Shown here piece by piece: positions 1 to 7,229 of a stretch of 14,720 bases of DNA. The notes under the pieces are model-generated. The model did not search any database and was not told where the DNA came from. It was given only the letters and a program-made list of their open reading frames with translations. The stretch is from Lachnospiraceae bacterium (GTDB taxonomy: Bacteria > Bacillota > Clostridia > Lachnospirales > Lachnospiraceae). The first letter of the stretch is position 1; every line of letters starts with the position of its first letter. The DNA is taken from NCBI GenBank assembly GCA_017475845.1, contig JAFVEU010000244.1, positions 1 to 14,720 on the forward strand, read 5' to 3'. The translations under genes and the position numbers were made by a program.

Positions 1-2
1 AA

Positions 3-125
3 GTATACAATTATGAGAAAAACGGATACTATCTGGGAACTGATATCATAATATCCGAGGAATCGGAGGAAATGCCGCTTGACATTCAGCTTGTGGAACA
101 GAAGCTAAGTATGTATTTTGGGTAG
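3..125 (+). CDS. C-terminal 40 residues of an unidentified protein (5' truncated by window edge)
   Basis: An open frame enters from the left edge and ends at TAG (123-125). The visible end reads VYNYEKNGYYLGTD, then an acidic stretch and a final QLVEQKLSMYFG. The YEKNGYY piece recalls the C-terminal strand of GNAT acetyltransferases, but 40 residues are too few to assign a family. No convincing terminator follows. The frame is open throughout and composition matches the neighbouring genes, so it is probably a real gene end; the function is unknown. Confidence 0.5.
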   Translation, partial: VYNYEKNGYYLGTDIIISEESEEMPLDIQLVEQKLSMYFG

Positions 126-180
126 GGTATGTTGAAGTGCTTCAGTATTTCGAAAACGGTGATTTATTTGATTTTGCAGA

Positions 181-392
181 GAGGTGCCTGCGGAATGAGG
201 AAACAGCGAAAAGGCGGGTGCCAGTCATGTGGGGAGGTGCCTGCGGAATGAAGAAATCAGTGAAAGGCGGGTGCGGATTGGGCTGCGGAGTACCCGCCGG
301 ATAGAGATTCTGCGAAAAGGCAGGTGCCAGGCCCGTGGGGAGGTGCCTGCGGAATGAGGAAACAGGAGGGGGACTCCGGGTTACGGGAGAAT
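181..392 (+). repeat. 53-bp tandem repeat, about 3.5 to 4 units, each able to fold as a hairpin
   Basis: Four units begin at 181, 234, 287 and 340, exactly 53 bp apart. The first 26 bases of units 1 and 4 (181-206 and 340-365) are identical. Unit 2 shares the first 18. Unit 3 is degenerate at its left end but shares 18 of 19 bases with unit 1 in the right half (206-224 and 312-330). Unit 4 decays after 365. In unit 1 the ends pair as RNA, GGTGCCTGC (183-191) with GCGGGTGCC (214-222): nine pairs including G-U wobbles. Unit 3 has different arms that still pair with one mismatch. The period is not a multiple of three and no long frame crosses it, so it is non-coding. There are no unique spacers, so it is not CRISPR. 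Its role is unknown. Confidence 0.8.
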
Positions 393-410
393 CAGCCGGG
401 GGATGCTCGA

Positions 411-439
411 TTGTATTACGCTCTCTGTTGTGGTAGAAT
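411..439 (+). promoter_or_regulatory. Candidate promoter with extended -10 for the ureohydrolase operon
   Basis: TTGTAT (411-416) is a poor -35 box. It is 17 bp from TAGAAT (434-439), a five-of-six match to the -10 consensus. TG at 431-432 sits at the extended -10 position. Transcription would start near 446, giving a leader of about 120 nt before the ATG at 566. It lies just after the 53-bp repeats. This is a prediction from consensus only. Confidence 0.45.
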
Positions 440-465
440 CGAAAAAGCTATGATTCCGTTATCCT

Positions 466-552
466 CTGCAGGAAGGAAAGCCTGAAAGCAATACATTCAA
501 GCTTTCGCCGGTGACGCACAGGCTCGCCGCCCATGGGCGCTCCTCCCTGCGG
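466..552 (+). ncRNA. Putative structured 5' leader RNA (riboswitch-like), unrecognised class
   Basis: These 87 nt fold compactly by eye. The closing stem pairs 466-472 with 546-552 (7 pairs, one wobble) and continues, after one A-C mismatch, as 474-477 with 541-544. Inside, AGCCTG (479-484) pairs with CAGGCT (519-524), capped by AAAGC (485-489) with GCTTT (501-505). A short hairpin lies in the perfect palindrome 528-539. A 13-nt single-stranded segment (506-518) contains CGCC, which could pair with GGCG (536-539). The 3' strand ends two bases before the AAGG Shine-Dalgarno (554-557), so folding could affect translation. I compared it from memory with TPP, cobalamin, SAM, ZTP, guanidine-I, THF and T-box consensus sequences and saw no match. 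It may instead be a small RNA or chance pairing. Confidence 0.4.
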
Positions 553-565
553 TAAGGTACAAAAG

Positions 566-1237
566 ATGACAGATATTCTGAATTTATCGGGAATGTATGA
601 TGGCTATGACCTGTCGTCCTTCGGGGAGATAAGGTTCATTGAATTAAAAGACCTTTCCGGCACCAGGCTCTATATCGATAAGGACAGCGAAGAGATCATA
701 AAAGAGAAGATCCGGGGATCCCATTCCCTTATCCATCTTATCGATACGGGGGATCATCATTATATAACGAGGCTTTATCTGCATAATATTAAGGAAGCCT
801 TTGACCTTTTGGTGTTTGATAATCATGATGACAGCCAGGAACCCGTGATAGAAGGGATGAAGTCCTGCGGTTCCTGGATAAGGGATGCGATGAGTGAGTT
901 TCCGGATACGCTGTCAGCAGTAAAGCTTATACAGGGAAGGGACAGGATATCCCTGCTGAAAGGAACTTTTGACGGGAAAAGACCTCTGTATGTCTCCATT
1001 GATAAGGACGTGCTGAGTCCGGATGTCTGTCCTACGGACTGGGATCAGGGAGATATGGGGATCGAAGATCTGAAGGAACTGCTCTTTTCCGAGGGGAAAG
1101 GCAGGGAGATAAAGGGCTTTGATATCTGCGGGGGAGTTAAGGGTGACGGTATCCTGTACCGGGAAGAGGTACTTAAGAACCGGGAAACGGATCTTAAGCT
1201 TATCGCTTTTTTAAGAGAGATGTACTCCTTATGTTAA
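566..1237 (+). CDS. Compact arginase/agmatinase-family (ureohydrolase) metallohydrolase
   Basis: Predicted 223-residue cytosolic hydrolase of the arginase, agmatinase and formiminoglutamase fold. The manganese-binding motifs are present in order: GDHH (62-65), DNHDD (85-89) and SIDKDVLSPD (144-153), giving all the expected His and Asp ligands. TDWDQGDM follows where arginases have their PGT-type loop. At 223 residues it is well below the 290-350 usual for characterised members. The family acts on C-N bonds of guanidino or related groups, but substrate loops here differ from true arginase, so arginine as substrate should not be assumed. I chose ATG 566 because AAGG (554-557) lies 8 nt upstream. 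The upstream in-frame ATG at 533 is inside a palindrome with no ribosome site. It overlaps the next gene by 7 bases. Family assignment is firm; substrate is unknown. Confidence 0.85.
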   Translation: MTDILNLSGMYDGYDLSSFGEIRFIELKDLSGTRLYIDKDSEEIIKEKIRGSHSLIHLIDTGDHHYITRLYLHNIKEAFDLLVFDNHDDSQEPVIEGMKSCGSWIRDAMSEFPDTLSAVKLIQGRDRISLLKGTFDGKRPLYVSIDKDVLSPDVCPTDWDQGDMGIEDLKELLFSEGKGREIKGFDICGGVKGDGILYREEVLKNRETDLKLIAFLREMYSLC

Positions 1238-1692
1238 AGGAAAGACTTAGACAATTTATGTCCGGCAGATACGGCCATGATGACATGTCCCTCACCATGC
1301 TTGTTATAGCGGGGATATGTCTCCTTTTTGCTGCCTTGTCAAGAAACAGGAATGCCGCTTCTTTTTTTGTGGTCATTCTTATAGTGCTGGTGATCTGGAG
1401 TCTGTGGCGCATGCTTTCAAAAAACAGGGAAGCAAGGGAAAGAGAGAATATGATATTTAAGAAGCTGACAGGCGGGGCAACGGAAAGATCCGCGCCTTTT
1501 TTCAGAAGCATGAAGGAATGGTGGGGAAATATAAAGAGTATAAAGCCCTTTAAGAGCAATAAGACCTACGGCCTTAAAGCCTGTATTTATAAGTGCCCGG
1601 GCTGCGGAGTGGATGTGAAGGTCCCGGCAAACAAGGGAAGGATCATGGTTACCTGTCCCAAGTGCGGAAAAGAATTCGAGAGGGTCAGCTGA
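1231..1692 (+). CDS. Two-helix membrane protein with C-terminal zinc ribbon
   Basis: 153 residues. Two hydrophobic segments at about 20-37 and 43-62 are probably transmembrane helices joined by a short basic turn (SRNRN). A basic linker with a Trp pair (97-98) follows, then a zinc ribbon at 122-145: CPGC, a GRIMV strand and CPKC, giving ligands C122, C125, C142 and C145. The basic residues after helix 2 suggest the ribbon faces the cytoplasm (positive-inside rule). The start overlaps the hydrolase stop by 7 bases and the stop shares one base with the sortase ATG, so all three are probably translationally coupled. Zinc-ribbon membrane proteins of this kind are widespread and mostly uncharacterised. 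It might be a scaffold or regulator for the sortase or hydrolase, but that is only inferred from position. Confidence 0.8.
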   Translation: MLKERLRQFMSGRYGHDDMSLTMLVIAGICLLFAALSRNRNAASFFVVILIVLVIWSLWRMLSKNREARERENMIFKKLTGGATERSAPFFRSMKEWWGNIKSIKPFKSNKTYGLKACIYKCPGCGVDVKVPANKGRIMVTCPKCGKEFERVS

Positions 1693-2489
1693 TGAAGAAG
1701 CGTTCCGTGGCAAGGGTCATCGCCTTTCTGATATTTATCTCCTGTGCGGTCTATCTCGGATATTACGCCTACAGTGCAAGGACCAACTCGGATATGTCAG
1801 GACAGATGGCGGATACCGCATCAAAGGTGATATTCAGCCCCAGGGATAAGAAGACGGATAAGGTGGAGTTCAGTGACGGCTCCGGAGAAAAGAAGAGTCT
1901 TACCATACTGCCCCAGTACCAGAAGCTCTACGAGCAGAATAAAAACCTTATCGGCTGGCTCAGGGTAAAGGGGACGGCTATAGATTATCCGGTGATGAAG
2001 TCCTTAAACGGAAACGGCGAATTCTATCTGGATCACAATTTCAACGGGGAAGAGGACAGAAACGGCACTCTTTTCATGGATGACCTCTGCGATGTGGTAA
2101 AGCCTACGGAAAACTATATAATCTACGGCCACAACATGAAATCCGGGCAGATGTTCGGAGATCTGGACAATTATAAATCAAAGTCCTTTTTTGAAAACCA
2201 TCAGATAGTACAGTTTGACACCATTTATGAAAGCGGCATCTATCAGGTTATGCTGGCGTTCCAGTCCCATGTGTATGAGGAAAATGTGATCGCCTTCAAG
2301 TATTATCAGTTCATAGATCCAGCTTCGGAAAAGGAATTTGAATCCGGGATCAATGAGATGAAGGCCATAGCCATCTATGATACCGGGATCACCGCAAAAT
2401 ACGGCGATAACCTGCTTTTCCTCTCCACCTGTGATTATGATGAAGAGAACGGAAGATTTGTGGTGCTCTGTAAAAAGATCGAAAAATAA
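1692..2489 (+). CDS. srtB: Class B sortase
   Basis: 265-residue membrane-anchored cysteine transpeptidase that attaches sorted proteins to the cell wall. One N-terminal signal anchor spans about 7-28 after a basic MKKR start. The catalytic domain begins near 75. Catalytic residues are visible: His147 in YGHNM, Cys247 in LSTCDY and Arg255 in GRFVVLCKK. The class B helix insert between the His and Cys motifs is present (about 195-230). Start 1692 overlaps the upstream TGA (TGATG), which argues for coupling; the longer frame starting at 1593 would run deep into the zinc-ribbon gene. No substrate with a sorting signal such as NPQTN or LPXTG is visible in the window, so the target is elsewhere. 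Class B sortases often serve haem-uptake proteins or pili, but nothing here shows which. Confidence 0.93.
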   Translation: MKKRSVARVIAFLIFISCAVYLGYYAYSARTNSDMSGQMADTASKVIFSPRDKKTDKVEFSDGSGEKKSLTILPQYQKLYEQNKNLIGWLRVKGTAIDYPVMKSLNGNGEFYLDHNFNGEEDRNGTLFMDDLCDVVKPTENYIIYGHNMKSGQMFGDLDNYKSKSFFENHQIVQFDTIYESGIYQVMLAFQSHVYEENVIAFKYYQFIDPASEKEFESGINEMKAIAIYDTGITAKYGDNLLFLSTCDYDEENGRFVVLCKKIEK

Positions 2490-2556
2490 GCACCCCTTCC
2501 GGGGCGGAGACGGAGCAGACTGATATTCACCGGAATAACAGGAAAAAGATCAAAGC

Positions 2557-4989
2557 ATGGATTTAAGAGAATTTAAGTCGTTAACGGAAAATACAAGGAT
2601 CTATCTGGACGGGGCCACGGGAAGCGAGCTCCAGAAGAGAGGTATGCCCTCCGGAGTGTGCCCCGATCTCTGGATATCGGAAAATCCGGAGGTGCTTATC
2701 GGCCTGCAGCTCGAGTATTTAAGGGCCGGCTCCCGGATAATCTATTCCCCCACCTTTACCGCAAACAGGATAAAGCTTTCGGAATTCGGTCTGGAGGACA
2801 GGGTTTATGAACTGAATAAGACCCTTGCAGGTCTTTCAAGGACTGCAATAGAACGTTTTCGTGAGGAGTGCCCTGATGCCCCGCCTGCCTATGTGGCCGG
2901 GGATCTTACCATGACTGGAAAATCGGTGGGATCCGGAGGAGAGCTCTCCTTTGAAGAGCTTATCGGTGTTTACAAGGAACAGGCGGATGCCCTGTCAAAA
3001 GCCGGAGCGGACCTTATGGTGGTGGAGACCATGATGAGCCTTCAGGAAACAAGGGCTGCGGTCATTGCCTGCAGGGAGGTCACGGAGCTTCCGGTAATGG
3101 CCACCCTTACCTTTGAAGAATCGGGAAGGACCTTGTACGGCACTGATCCGGTGACTGCCCTTATCACTCTTTCATCCCTGGGGGTTTCGGCCTTCGGCAT
3201 AAACTGCTCCACGGGACCCAAAGAAATGCGCTCCATGATAGAGGAGCTTATAAAATATGCGGATATCCCCATCATCTGCAAGCCAAATGCAGGACTTCCG
3301 AGACTTGATGAAAAGGGGAAAACGGTCTATGAGCTGGATCCGGAGAGCTTTGCCCTTGAGATGGAGAATATAGCAGGGGCGGGAGCCCATATCCTTGGGG
3401 GCTGCTGCGGAACTTCTCCCGCTCACATAAGAGCCCTTAAAGCTCATACCGAGGGGATCCCGGTAAAGAAAAGCGTTTCCGGGGATAACAGGTATCTCCT
3501 TACCGGGGAGCGGCAGACCTGTGAATTTGACTTAAACAGCAGATTCTTCATAATAGGTGAAAGGATAAATCCCACGGGAAAAAAGGATCTCCAGGCCGAG
3601 CTTAAGGAAGGAGTCTTTGACCGGGTATGTGAATATGCCGAAGAGCAGGAGGAAATGGGAAGCAGGATCCTTGATATCAACATGGGAATGCCCGGTGTTG
3701 ACGAGAAAGCCCTTATGCTCCGGGCTATTGACGAGGTAACGGGGGTGAGCAACCTCCCTCTTTCCATAGATACCAGCCATGTGGATATAATGGAGGCGGC
3801 TTTAAGGCTTTATCCCGGAAGGGCACTTATCAATTCCGTGTCCTATGAGAGCGCAAAATGTGAGCCCCTTCTTAAGATCGCCAGAAAATACGGAGCCATG
3901 TGCATCCTTTTACCCTTAAGTGACAAGGGTATACCCGGAAGTCTTGATGAAAAAAAGGATATAATAAACAAGCTGGTTGAAAAGGCTCTGAGCCTTGGGT
4001 TAAAGAAAAACGACCTGGTGGTGGACGGACTGGTGGGTACCGTTGGAGCCAATAAGGAAGCGGCTCTTGATACCTTAAAGACCATCAGATACTGCAGGGA
4101 GGAGCTTGGGATAGCTACGGTCTGCGGTCTCTCAAATATCTCCTTTGGCCTTCCGGAGAGAGTCTACGTGAATTCCGCCTTTCTCACCATGGCCATAAAT
4201 GCGGGGCTTACCATGGCCATATGCAATCCGGGGCAGGAGAGCATAAGGATCTCTGCCCTGACCGGAGACCTTCTCATGGGAAAAGAGGGGGCGGATCTTT
4301 CATATATAGAATACATTTCTTTGATCGACAAGGGGGAGGAAAAGACTAAGCCAAAGGAAGAGCCGGAGGATCCGGTATTTGAAGCGGTATTAAAAGGCAG
4401 GAGGGAGCTGGCTCCGGAAGTGGTGAATAAAGCCCTGAAGGATGGGCGGAGCGCCGATGATATCCTGAACAGATCCCTGCTTCCCGCTATAAATAAGGTG
4501 GGAGAACTCTTTGATAAAAAGAGATACTTTTTACCCCAGCTCATAGCCAGCGCCGAAGCCATGAAGAAGGGCATTGACGTGCTGGAGCCTTATCTAAAGA
4601 AGGACGGAGGCTCTTTAGAATCGGCACCGAGCATTGTGATAGGTACCGTGGAAGGGGATATACACGACATAGGAAAAAACCTGGTGGTTATGATGCTAAA
4701 AAATCACGGCTTTGTGGTGACGGATCTGGGTAAGGATGTGTCAAAGGAAGCATTCTTAAAGGCGGCAAGAGAAAAAAATGCGGATATCGTTGCCATGTCC
4801 GCCCTTATGACCACCACCATGAAACAGATGAAGGCGACTATCGAGCATTTAAAGGCCAACGGATATGACGGGCGCTTCATGATAGGAGGAGCAGTGATCA
4901 CCGAGGGCTATGCCGAAGAGATAGGTGCTTTCTATTCCAGGGATGCAGCAGATGCCGTAAAAGTGGCAAAGAATATAATGGAAAAGTAA
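2557..4989 (+). CDS. metH: Cobalamin-dependent methionine synthase, without reactivation domain
   Basis: 810 residues. It transfers a methyl group from methyl-tetrahydrofolate via cobalamin to homocysteine. Domains in order: homocysteine methyltransferase (about 10-300; zinc ligands C217 in GINCSTG and C283/C284 in GGCCGT); pterin-binding barrel (about 325-590; starts FFIIGERINPTG, with DINMGMPG and SIDTSH); cobalamin cap helices (about 605-685); and the B12 Rossmann domain (692-810) with DIHDIG (701-706), where His703 is the lower axial ligand. The protein ends right after the B12 domain. It therefore lacks the roughly 330-residue SAM-binding activation domain of the E. coli enzyme, as is common in Clostridia and Thermotoga; reductive reactivation must come from a separate protein. 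The start follows a weak AGGAAAA at spacing about 10. A 67-bp gap separates it from the sortase, with no clear promoter, and an 11-bp gap from ilvB. Confidence 0.95.
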   Translation: MDLREFKSLTENTRIYLDGATGSELQKRGMPSGVCPDLWISENPEVLIGLQLEYLRAGSRIIYSPTFTANRIKLSEFGLEDRVYELNKTLAGLSRTAIERFREECPDAPPAYVAGDLTMTGKSVGSGGELSFEELIGVYKEQADALSKAGADLMVVETMMSLQETRAAVIACREVTELPVMATLTFEESGRTLYGTDPVTALITLSSLGVSAFGINCSTGPKEMRSMIEELIKYADIPIICKPNAGLPRLDEKGKTVYELDPESFALEMENIAGAGAHILGGCCGTSPAHIRALKAHTEGIPVKKSVSGDNRYLLTGERQTCEFDLNSRFFIIGERINPTGKKDLQAELKEGVFDRVCEYAEEQEEMGSRILDINMGMPGVDEKALMLRAIDEVTGVSNLPLSIDTSHVDIMEAALRLYPGRALINSVSYESAKCEPLLKIARKYGAMCILLPLSDKGIPGSLDEKKDIINKLVEKALSLGLKKNDLVVDGLVGTVGANKEAALDTLKTIRYCREELGIATVCGLSNISFGLPERVYVNSAFLTMAINAGLTMAICNPGQESIRISALTGDLLMGKEGADLSYIEYISLIDKGEEKTKPKEEPEDPVFEAVLKGRRELAPEVVNKALKDGRSADDILNRSLLPAINKVGELFDKKRYFLPQLIASAEAMKKGIDVLEPYLKKDGGSLESAPSIVIGTVEGDIHDIGKNLVVMMLKNHGFVVTDLGKDVSKEAFLKAAREKNADIVAMSALMTTTMKQMKATIEHLKANGYDGRFMIGGAVITEGYAEEIGAFYSRDAADAVKVAKNIMEK

Positions 4990-5000
4990 CGGAGGTTTTT

Positions 5001-6629
5001 ATGACCGGTGCAGATGCTATAGCAAAATGTCTGATAAAAGAGGGAGTGGATACAATTTTCGGATATTCGGGAGTCGCCATCGACCCCTTCTGGAACAGTG
5101 TGGGAAAGGAAAAAATAAGGACCGTACTGGTGCGTACCGAACAGAATGCAGGACATGCGGCCAGCGGATATGCAAGGACCCTTGGAAAGACCGGAGTCTG
5201 TGCCGTGACCAGCGGCCCGGGAGCTATGAATCTCCTTACGGGTATCGCCACTGCCTATGCGGATTCCATCCCCCTTGTGTGCATTACTGGACAGGTAAAC
5301 ACCGACCAGATAGGATCGGATGTTTTTCAGGAAGTGGATGTGACCGGAGCGGCTGAATCCTTCGTAAAATACAGCTATCTTATAAGGGATGTTAAGGAGA
5401 TACCCCGTATAATGCACGAGGCCTTCTATGTGGCGTCTACGGGAAGAAAGGGACCGGTGCTGATCGACATCCCTTCAGATGTACAGCTGCAGCGGATCTC
5501 CGACTTTGACTATCCCGATGATGAGCCGAAGATGAGTACCTATAAGCCCACCATAAAGGGTAATGCAGTACAGATAAAGAAGGTGATAAAGGTACTGGAA
5601 AATGCGAAGAAGCCCCTTATTATCGCAGGGGGCGGCGTTTTCCTGTCCAATGCGAAGAAGGATCTCCGTTCCTTTGTGGAGAGGCACCAGATACCCGTGG
5701 TTTCAACCATGATGGGCATAGGAGTACTGCCTACAGACCATCCCATGTACTACGGTATGGTGGGGAATAACGGAAATTCCTGCGCCAACCGGGCCATGAG
5801 GGAGTGCGATACCCTGCTGATGGTGGGCGCCAGGGTGGCAGACCGGGCGGTGGCCGCACCGGATATGACCTTTGACGGAAAGGTGCTGGTACACATGGAT
5901 GTGGATCCTGCCGAGATAGGTAAAAACGTGGGACCCACAATTCCCATAGTTGGAGATATCAAGCATATATTCGCGGATTTCATAGAGGCGGAATTTAAGG
6001 ACAAACACGAGACCTGGGTAAATATGCTGGATCTTTACAGGGATTCCATGAAGGAGGAGCATCATTCCTCCCCTGATTTTGTGAATCCCCAGATCTTTGT
6101 GCGTAAGCTCTGCACTGCCATGAGGGATGATGCGGTATACGTGGCCGATGTGGGCCAGAACCAGCTCTTTTCCTGCAGAAATATCATAATGCGTGACAGG
6201 AACAAGTTTTTTACCAGCGGCGGAATGGGTACCATGGGATATTCCATACCCGCGGCCATGGGCGTTAAAGCGGCGGAAAGAAAGACCCAGGTCATCGCTG
6301 TCTGCGGTGACGGCGCCTTCCAGATGTCAATGATGGAGCTTGCCACCATTAAACAGTTTGATCTCCCGGTCAAGATAGTCGTGGTGAGAAATGAATATCT
6401 GGGACTGGTGAGGGAGCATCAGGGTCATAATTATGACGGAGAATACAACATGGTATATCTGGGTAAGGATCCGGATCTCGGCAGGCTTTCTGAGGCTTAT
6501 GGCATCAGGTATATCCTGGCGGAGAACATGAAGGATATTGACGAAAAGATATCGGATTTCCTTTCCGGCGATGATGCTGTGATCCTGGAAGTGCTTACGG
6601 ATCCTGAAGAGGACGTTTTTAAGGAGTAA
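5001..6629 (+). CDS. ilvB: Divergent acetolactate (acetohydroxyacid) synthase large subunit
   Basis: 542-residue thiamine diphosphate enzyme expected to condense two pyruvates to acetolactate, or pyruvate with 2-ketobutyrate, the first common step to branched-chain amino acids. Visible landmarks: catalytic Glu47 in VRTEQNAGHAASGYAR, SGPGAMN (71-77), FQEVD (109-113), the FAD-region GAR (276-278), DVDPAEIGKNV (300-310) and the GDG metal motif (436-438), with Asn464 as second metal ligand. The adjacent regulatory subunit genes and ilvC support the role. It departs from the canonical family: GYSGVA replaces GYPGGA (21-26), TEQNAG replaces HEQGAA (46-51), and LVREHQ (469-474) has His473 where the acceptor-site Trp of MVRQWQ normally sits. 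It probably belongs to a divergent clostridial subgroup. GGAGG lies 5 nt before the ATG. It might be a related 2-keto acid enzyme, but the context favours acetolactate synthase. Confidence 0.88.
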   Translation: MTGADAIAKCLIKEGVDTIFGYSGVAIDPFWNSVGKEKIRTVLVRTEQNAGHAASGYARTLGKTGVCAVTSGPGAMNLLTGIATAYADSIPLVCITGQVNTDQIGSDVFQEVDVTGAAESFVKYSYLIRDVKEIPRIMHEAFYVASTGRKGPVLIDIPSDVQLQRISDFDYPDDEPKMSTYKPTIKGNAVQIKKVIKVLENAKKPLIIAGGGVFLSNAKKDLRSFVERHQIPVVSTMMGIGVLPTDHPMYYGMVGNNGNSCANRAMRECDTLLMVGARVADRAVAAPDMTFDGKVLVHMDVDPAEIGKNVGPTIPIVGDIKHIFADFIEAEFKDKHETWVNMLDLYRDSMKEEHHSSPDFVNPQIFVRKLCTAMRDDAVYVADVGQNQLFSCRNIIMRDRNKFFTSGGMGTMGYSIPAAMGVKAAERKTQVIAVCGDGAFQMSMMELATIKQFDLPVKIVVVRNEYLGLVREHQGHNYDGEYNMVYLGKDPDLGRLSEAYGIRYILAENMKDIDEKISDFLSGDDAVILEVLTDPEEDVFKE

Positions 6630-6636
6630 ATGCCAT

Positions 6637-7116
6637 ATGAAGAAAATATATTCTGTGCTGGTGGAAAACAGATCCGGTGTGCTTTCCAAGGTTTCCGGCC
6701 TTTTTGCGAGAAGGACCTTTAACATCGATTCCCTGGCAGTGGGGGAAACGGAAGACAGCAATATATCCTGCATGACCATTGTTTCCAGCGGTGATAACCG
6801 GACTCTTGAACAGATCGAAAAGCAGCTGAACAAAAAGCTGGATGTCATAAAGATCAAGACCTTTGAAGAAGAGGAAGCCATCAGCCGTGAGCTCATGCTC
6901 ATAAAGGTCAAGTACAATAAGAGCAACAGACGTGAGATTATGGAGACCTGTCAGGCCATGAAGGCGGATATTGTGGATATCGGAAAATACCAGATGATGA
7001 TACAGATCTGCGACACTCCGGAAAGGACTGCGCTTCTCGTGAAGCTCCTTAAAGGTGTCAGTATTGTGGAACTTGCCCGTACCGGCACACTTGCGCTTTC
7101 AAAGTGCGAGATATAG
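6637..7116 (+). CDS. ilvN: Acetolactate synthase regulatory (small) subunit, copy 1
   Basis: 159 residues. It binds the large subunit, stimulates it and confers feedback inhibition by valine. An N-terminal ACT domain (about 1-75) is followed by the C-terminal half (80-159) typical of IlvH-length small subunits. Residues that bind valine in E. coli IlvH are present at the same numbers: Asn11 and Gly14 in VENRSG, and Asn29 in FNIDSLAVG. This suggests valine control is retained. It follows ilvB by 7 bp. The ribosome site GGAG (6623-6626) lies within the last codons of ilvB, so the two are probably coupled and this copy is the natural partner of the neighbouring large subunit. The ending ELARTGTLALSK matches the family. 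Confidence 0.9.
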   Translation: MKKIYSVLVENRSGVLSKVSGLFARRTFNIDSLAVGETEDSNISCMTIVSSGDNRTLEQIEKQLNKKLDVIKIKTFEEEEAISRELMLIKVKYNKSNRREIMETCQAMKADIVDIGKYQMMIQICDTPERTALLVKLLKGVSIVELARTGTLALSKCEI

Positions 7117-7125
7117 TGATATAAT
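7097..7125 (+). promoter_or_regulatory. Internal promoter candidate with perfect extended -10, before second small subunit
   Basis: Directly after the copy-1 stop codon, TG (7117-7118) plus one base precede a perfect TATAAT (7120-7125). The best -35 at 17-bp spacing is the weak TTTCAA (7097-7102), which the extended -10 could compensate. Transcription would begin near 7132, giving a leader of about 110-125 nt for the second regulatory subunit and ilvC. It would allow these two genes to be expressed apart from metH and ilvB. Confidence 0.5.
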
Positions 7126-7140
7126 GTTACGACATGAGCG

Positions 7141-7229
7141 CCAAAGGTTCGGAAGATGTTTGAACCTGTTCAAAAAGCCCTTTGGTCCCGGACGCCCGGA
7201 TCCTGTTACAGATCCCGGATAAAGAGGGC
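7141..7229 (+). promoter_or_regulatory. Folded leader between the two small-subunit genes (possible attenuator-like element)
   Basis: The 126-bp gap holds several complementary segments. CCAAA (7141-7145) pairs with TTTGG (7181-7185) around an inner hairpin of GGTTC (7146-7150) and GAACC (7162-7166). A second hairpin pairs GGATC (7198-7202) with GATCC (7211-7215), extendable by GCCC (7194-7197) with GGGC (7226-7229). The same GGGC could instead pair with GCCC at 7177-7180, giving two exclusive folds. There is no T-box sequence, no run of U and no leader peptide rich in branched-chain residues, so the control mechanism, if any, is unknown. Confidence 0.35.

Noticed and set aside
133..144. Terminator after the first partial gene
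   Set aside because: Only a four-pair stem (TGAA/TTCA) without a clear T run.
181..392. CRISPR array for the 53-bp repeats
   Set aside because: Units abut directly with no unique spacers, vary strongly, and no cas genes are nearby.
533..565. Upstream ATG at 533 as the ureohydrolase start
   Set aside because: It sits in the palindrome CGCCCATGGGCG with no ribosome site. ATG 566 has AAGG at a good distance, and the extra 11 residues do not look like family sequence.
1593..1691. Extension of the sortase frame upstream to 1593
   Set aside because: The 33 extra residues are an out-of-frame reading of the zinc-ribbon codons. The MKKR signal-anchor start at 1692 is typical.
2493..2504. Terminator between sortase and metH (CCCC-TTCC-GGGG)
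   Set aside because: A four-pair stem followed by GC-rich sequence and no T run. It may slow polymerase, but termination is not supported.
7134..7163. Leader peptide before ilvN copy 2
   Set aside because: The short frame MSAKGSEDV has a single valine and no run of branched-chain codons, so classical attenuation is unsupported.
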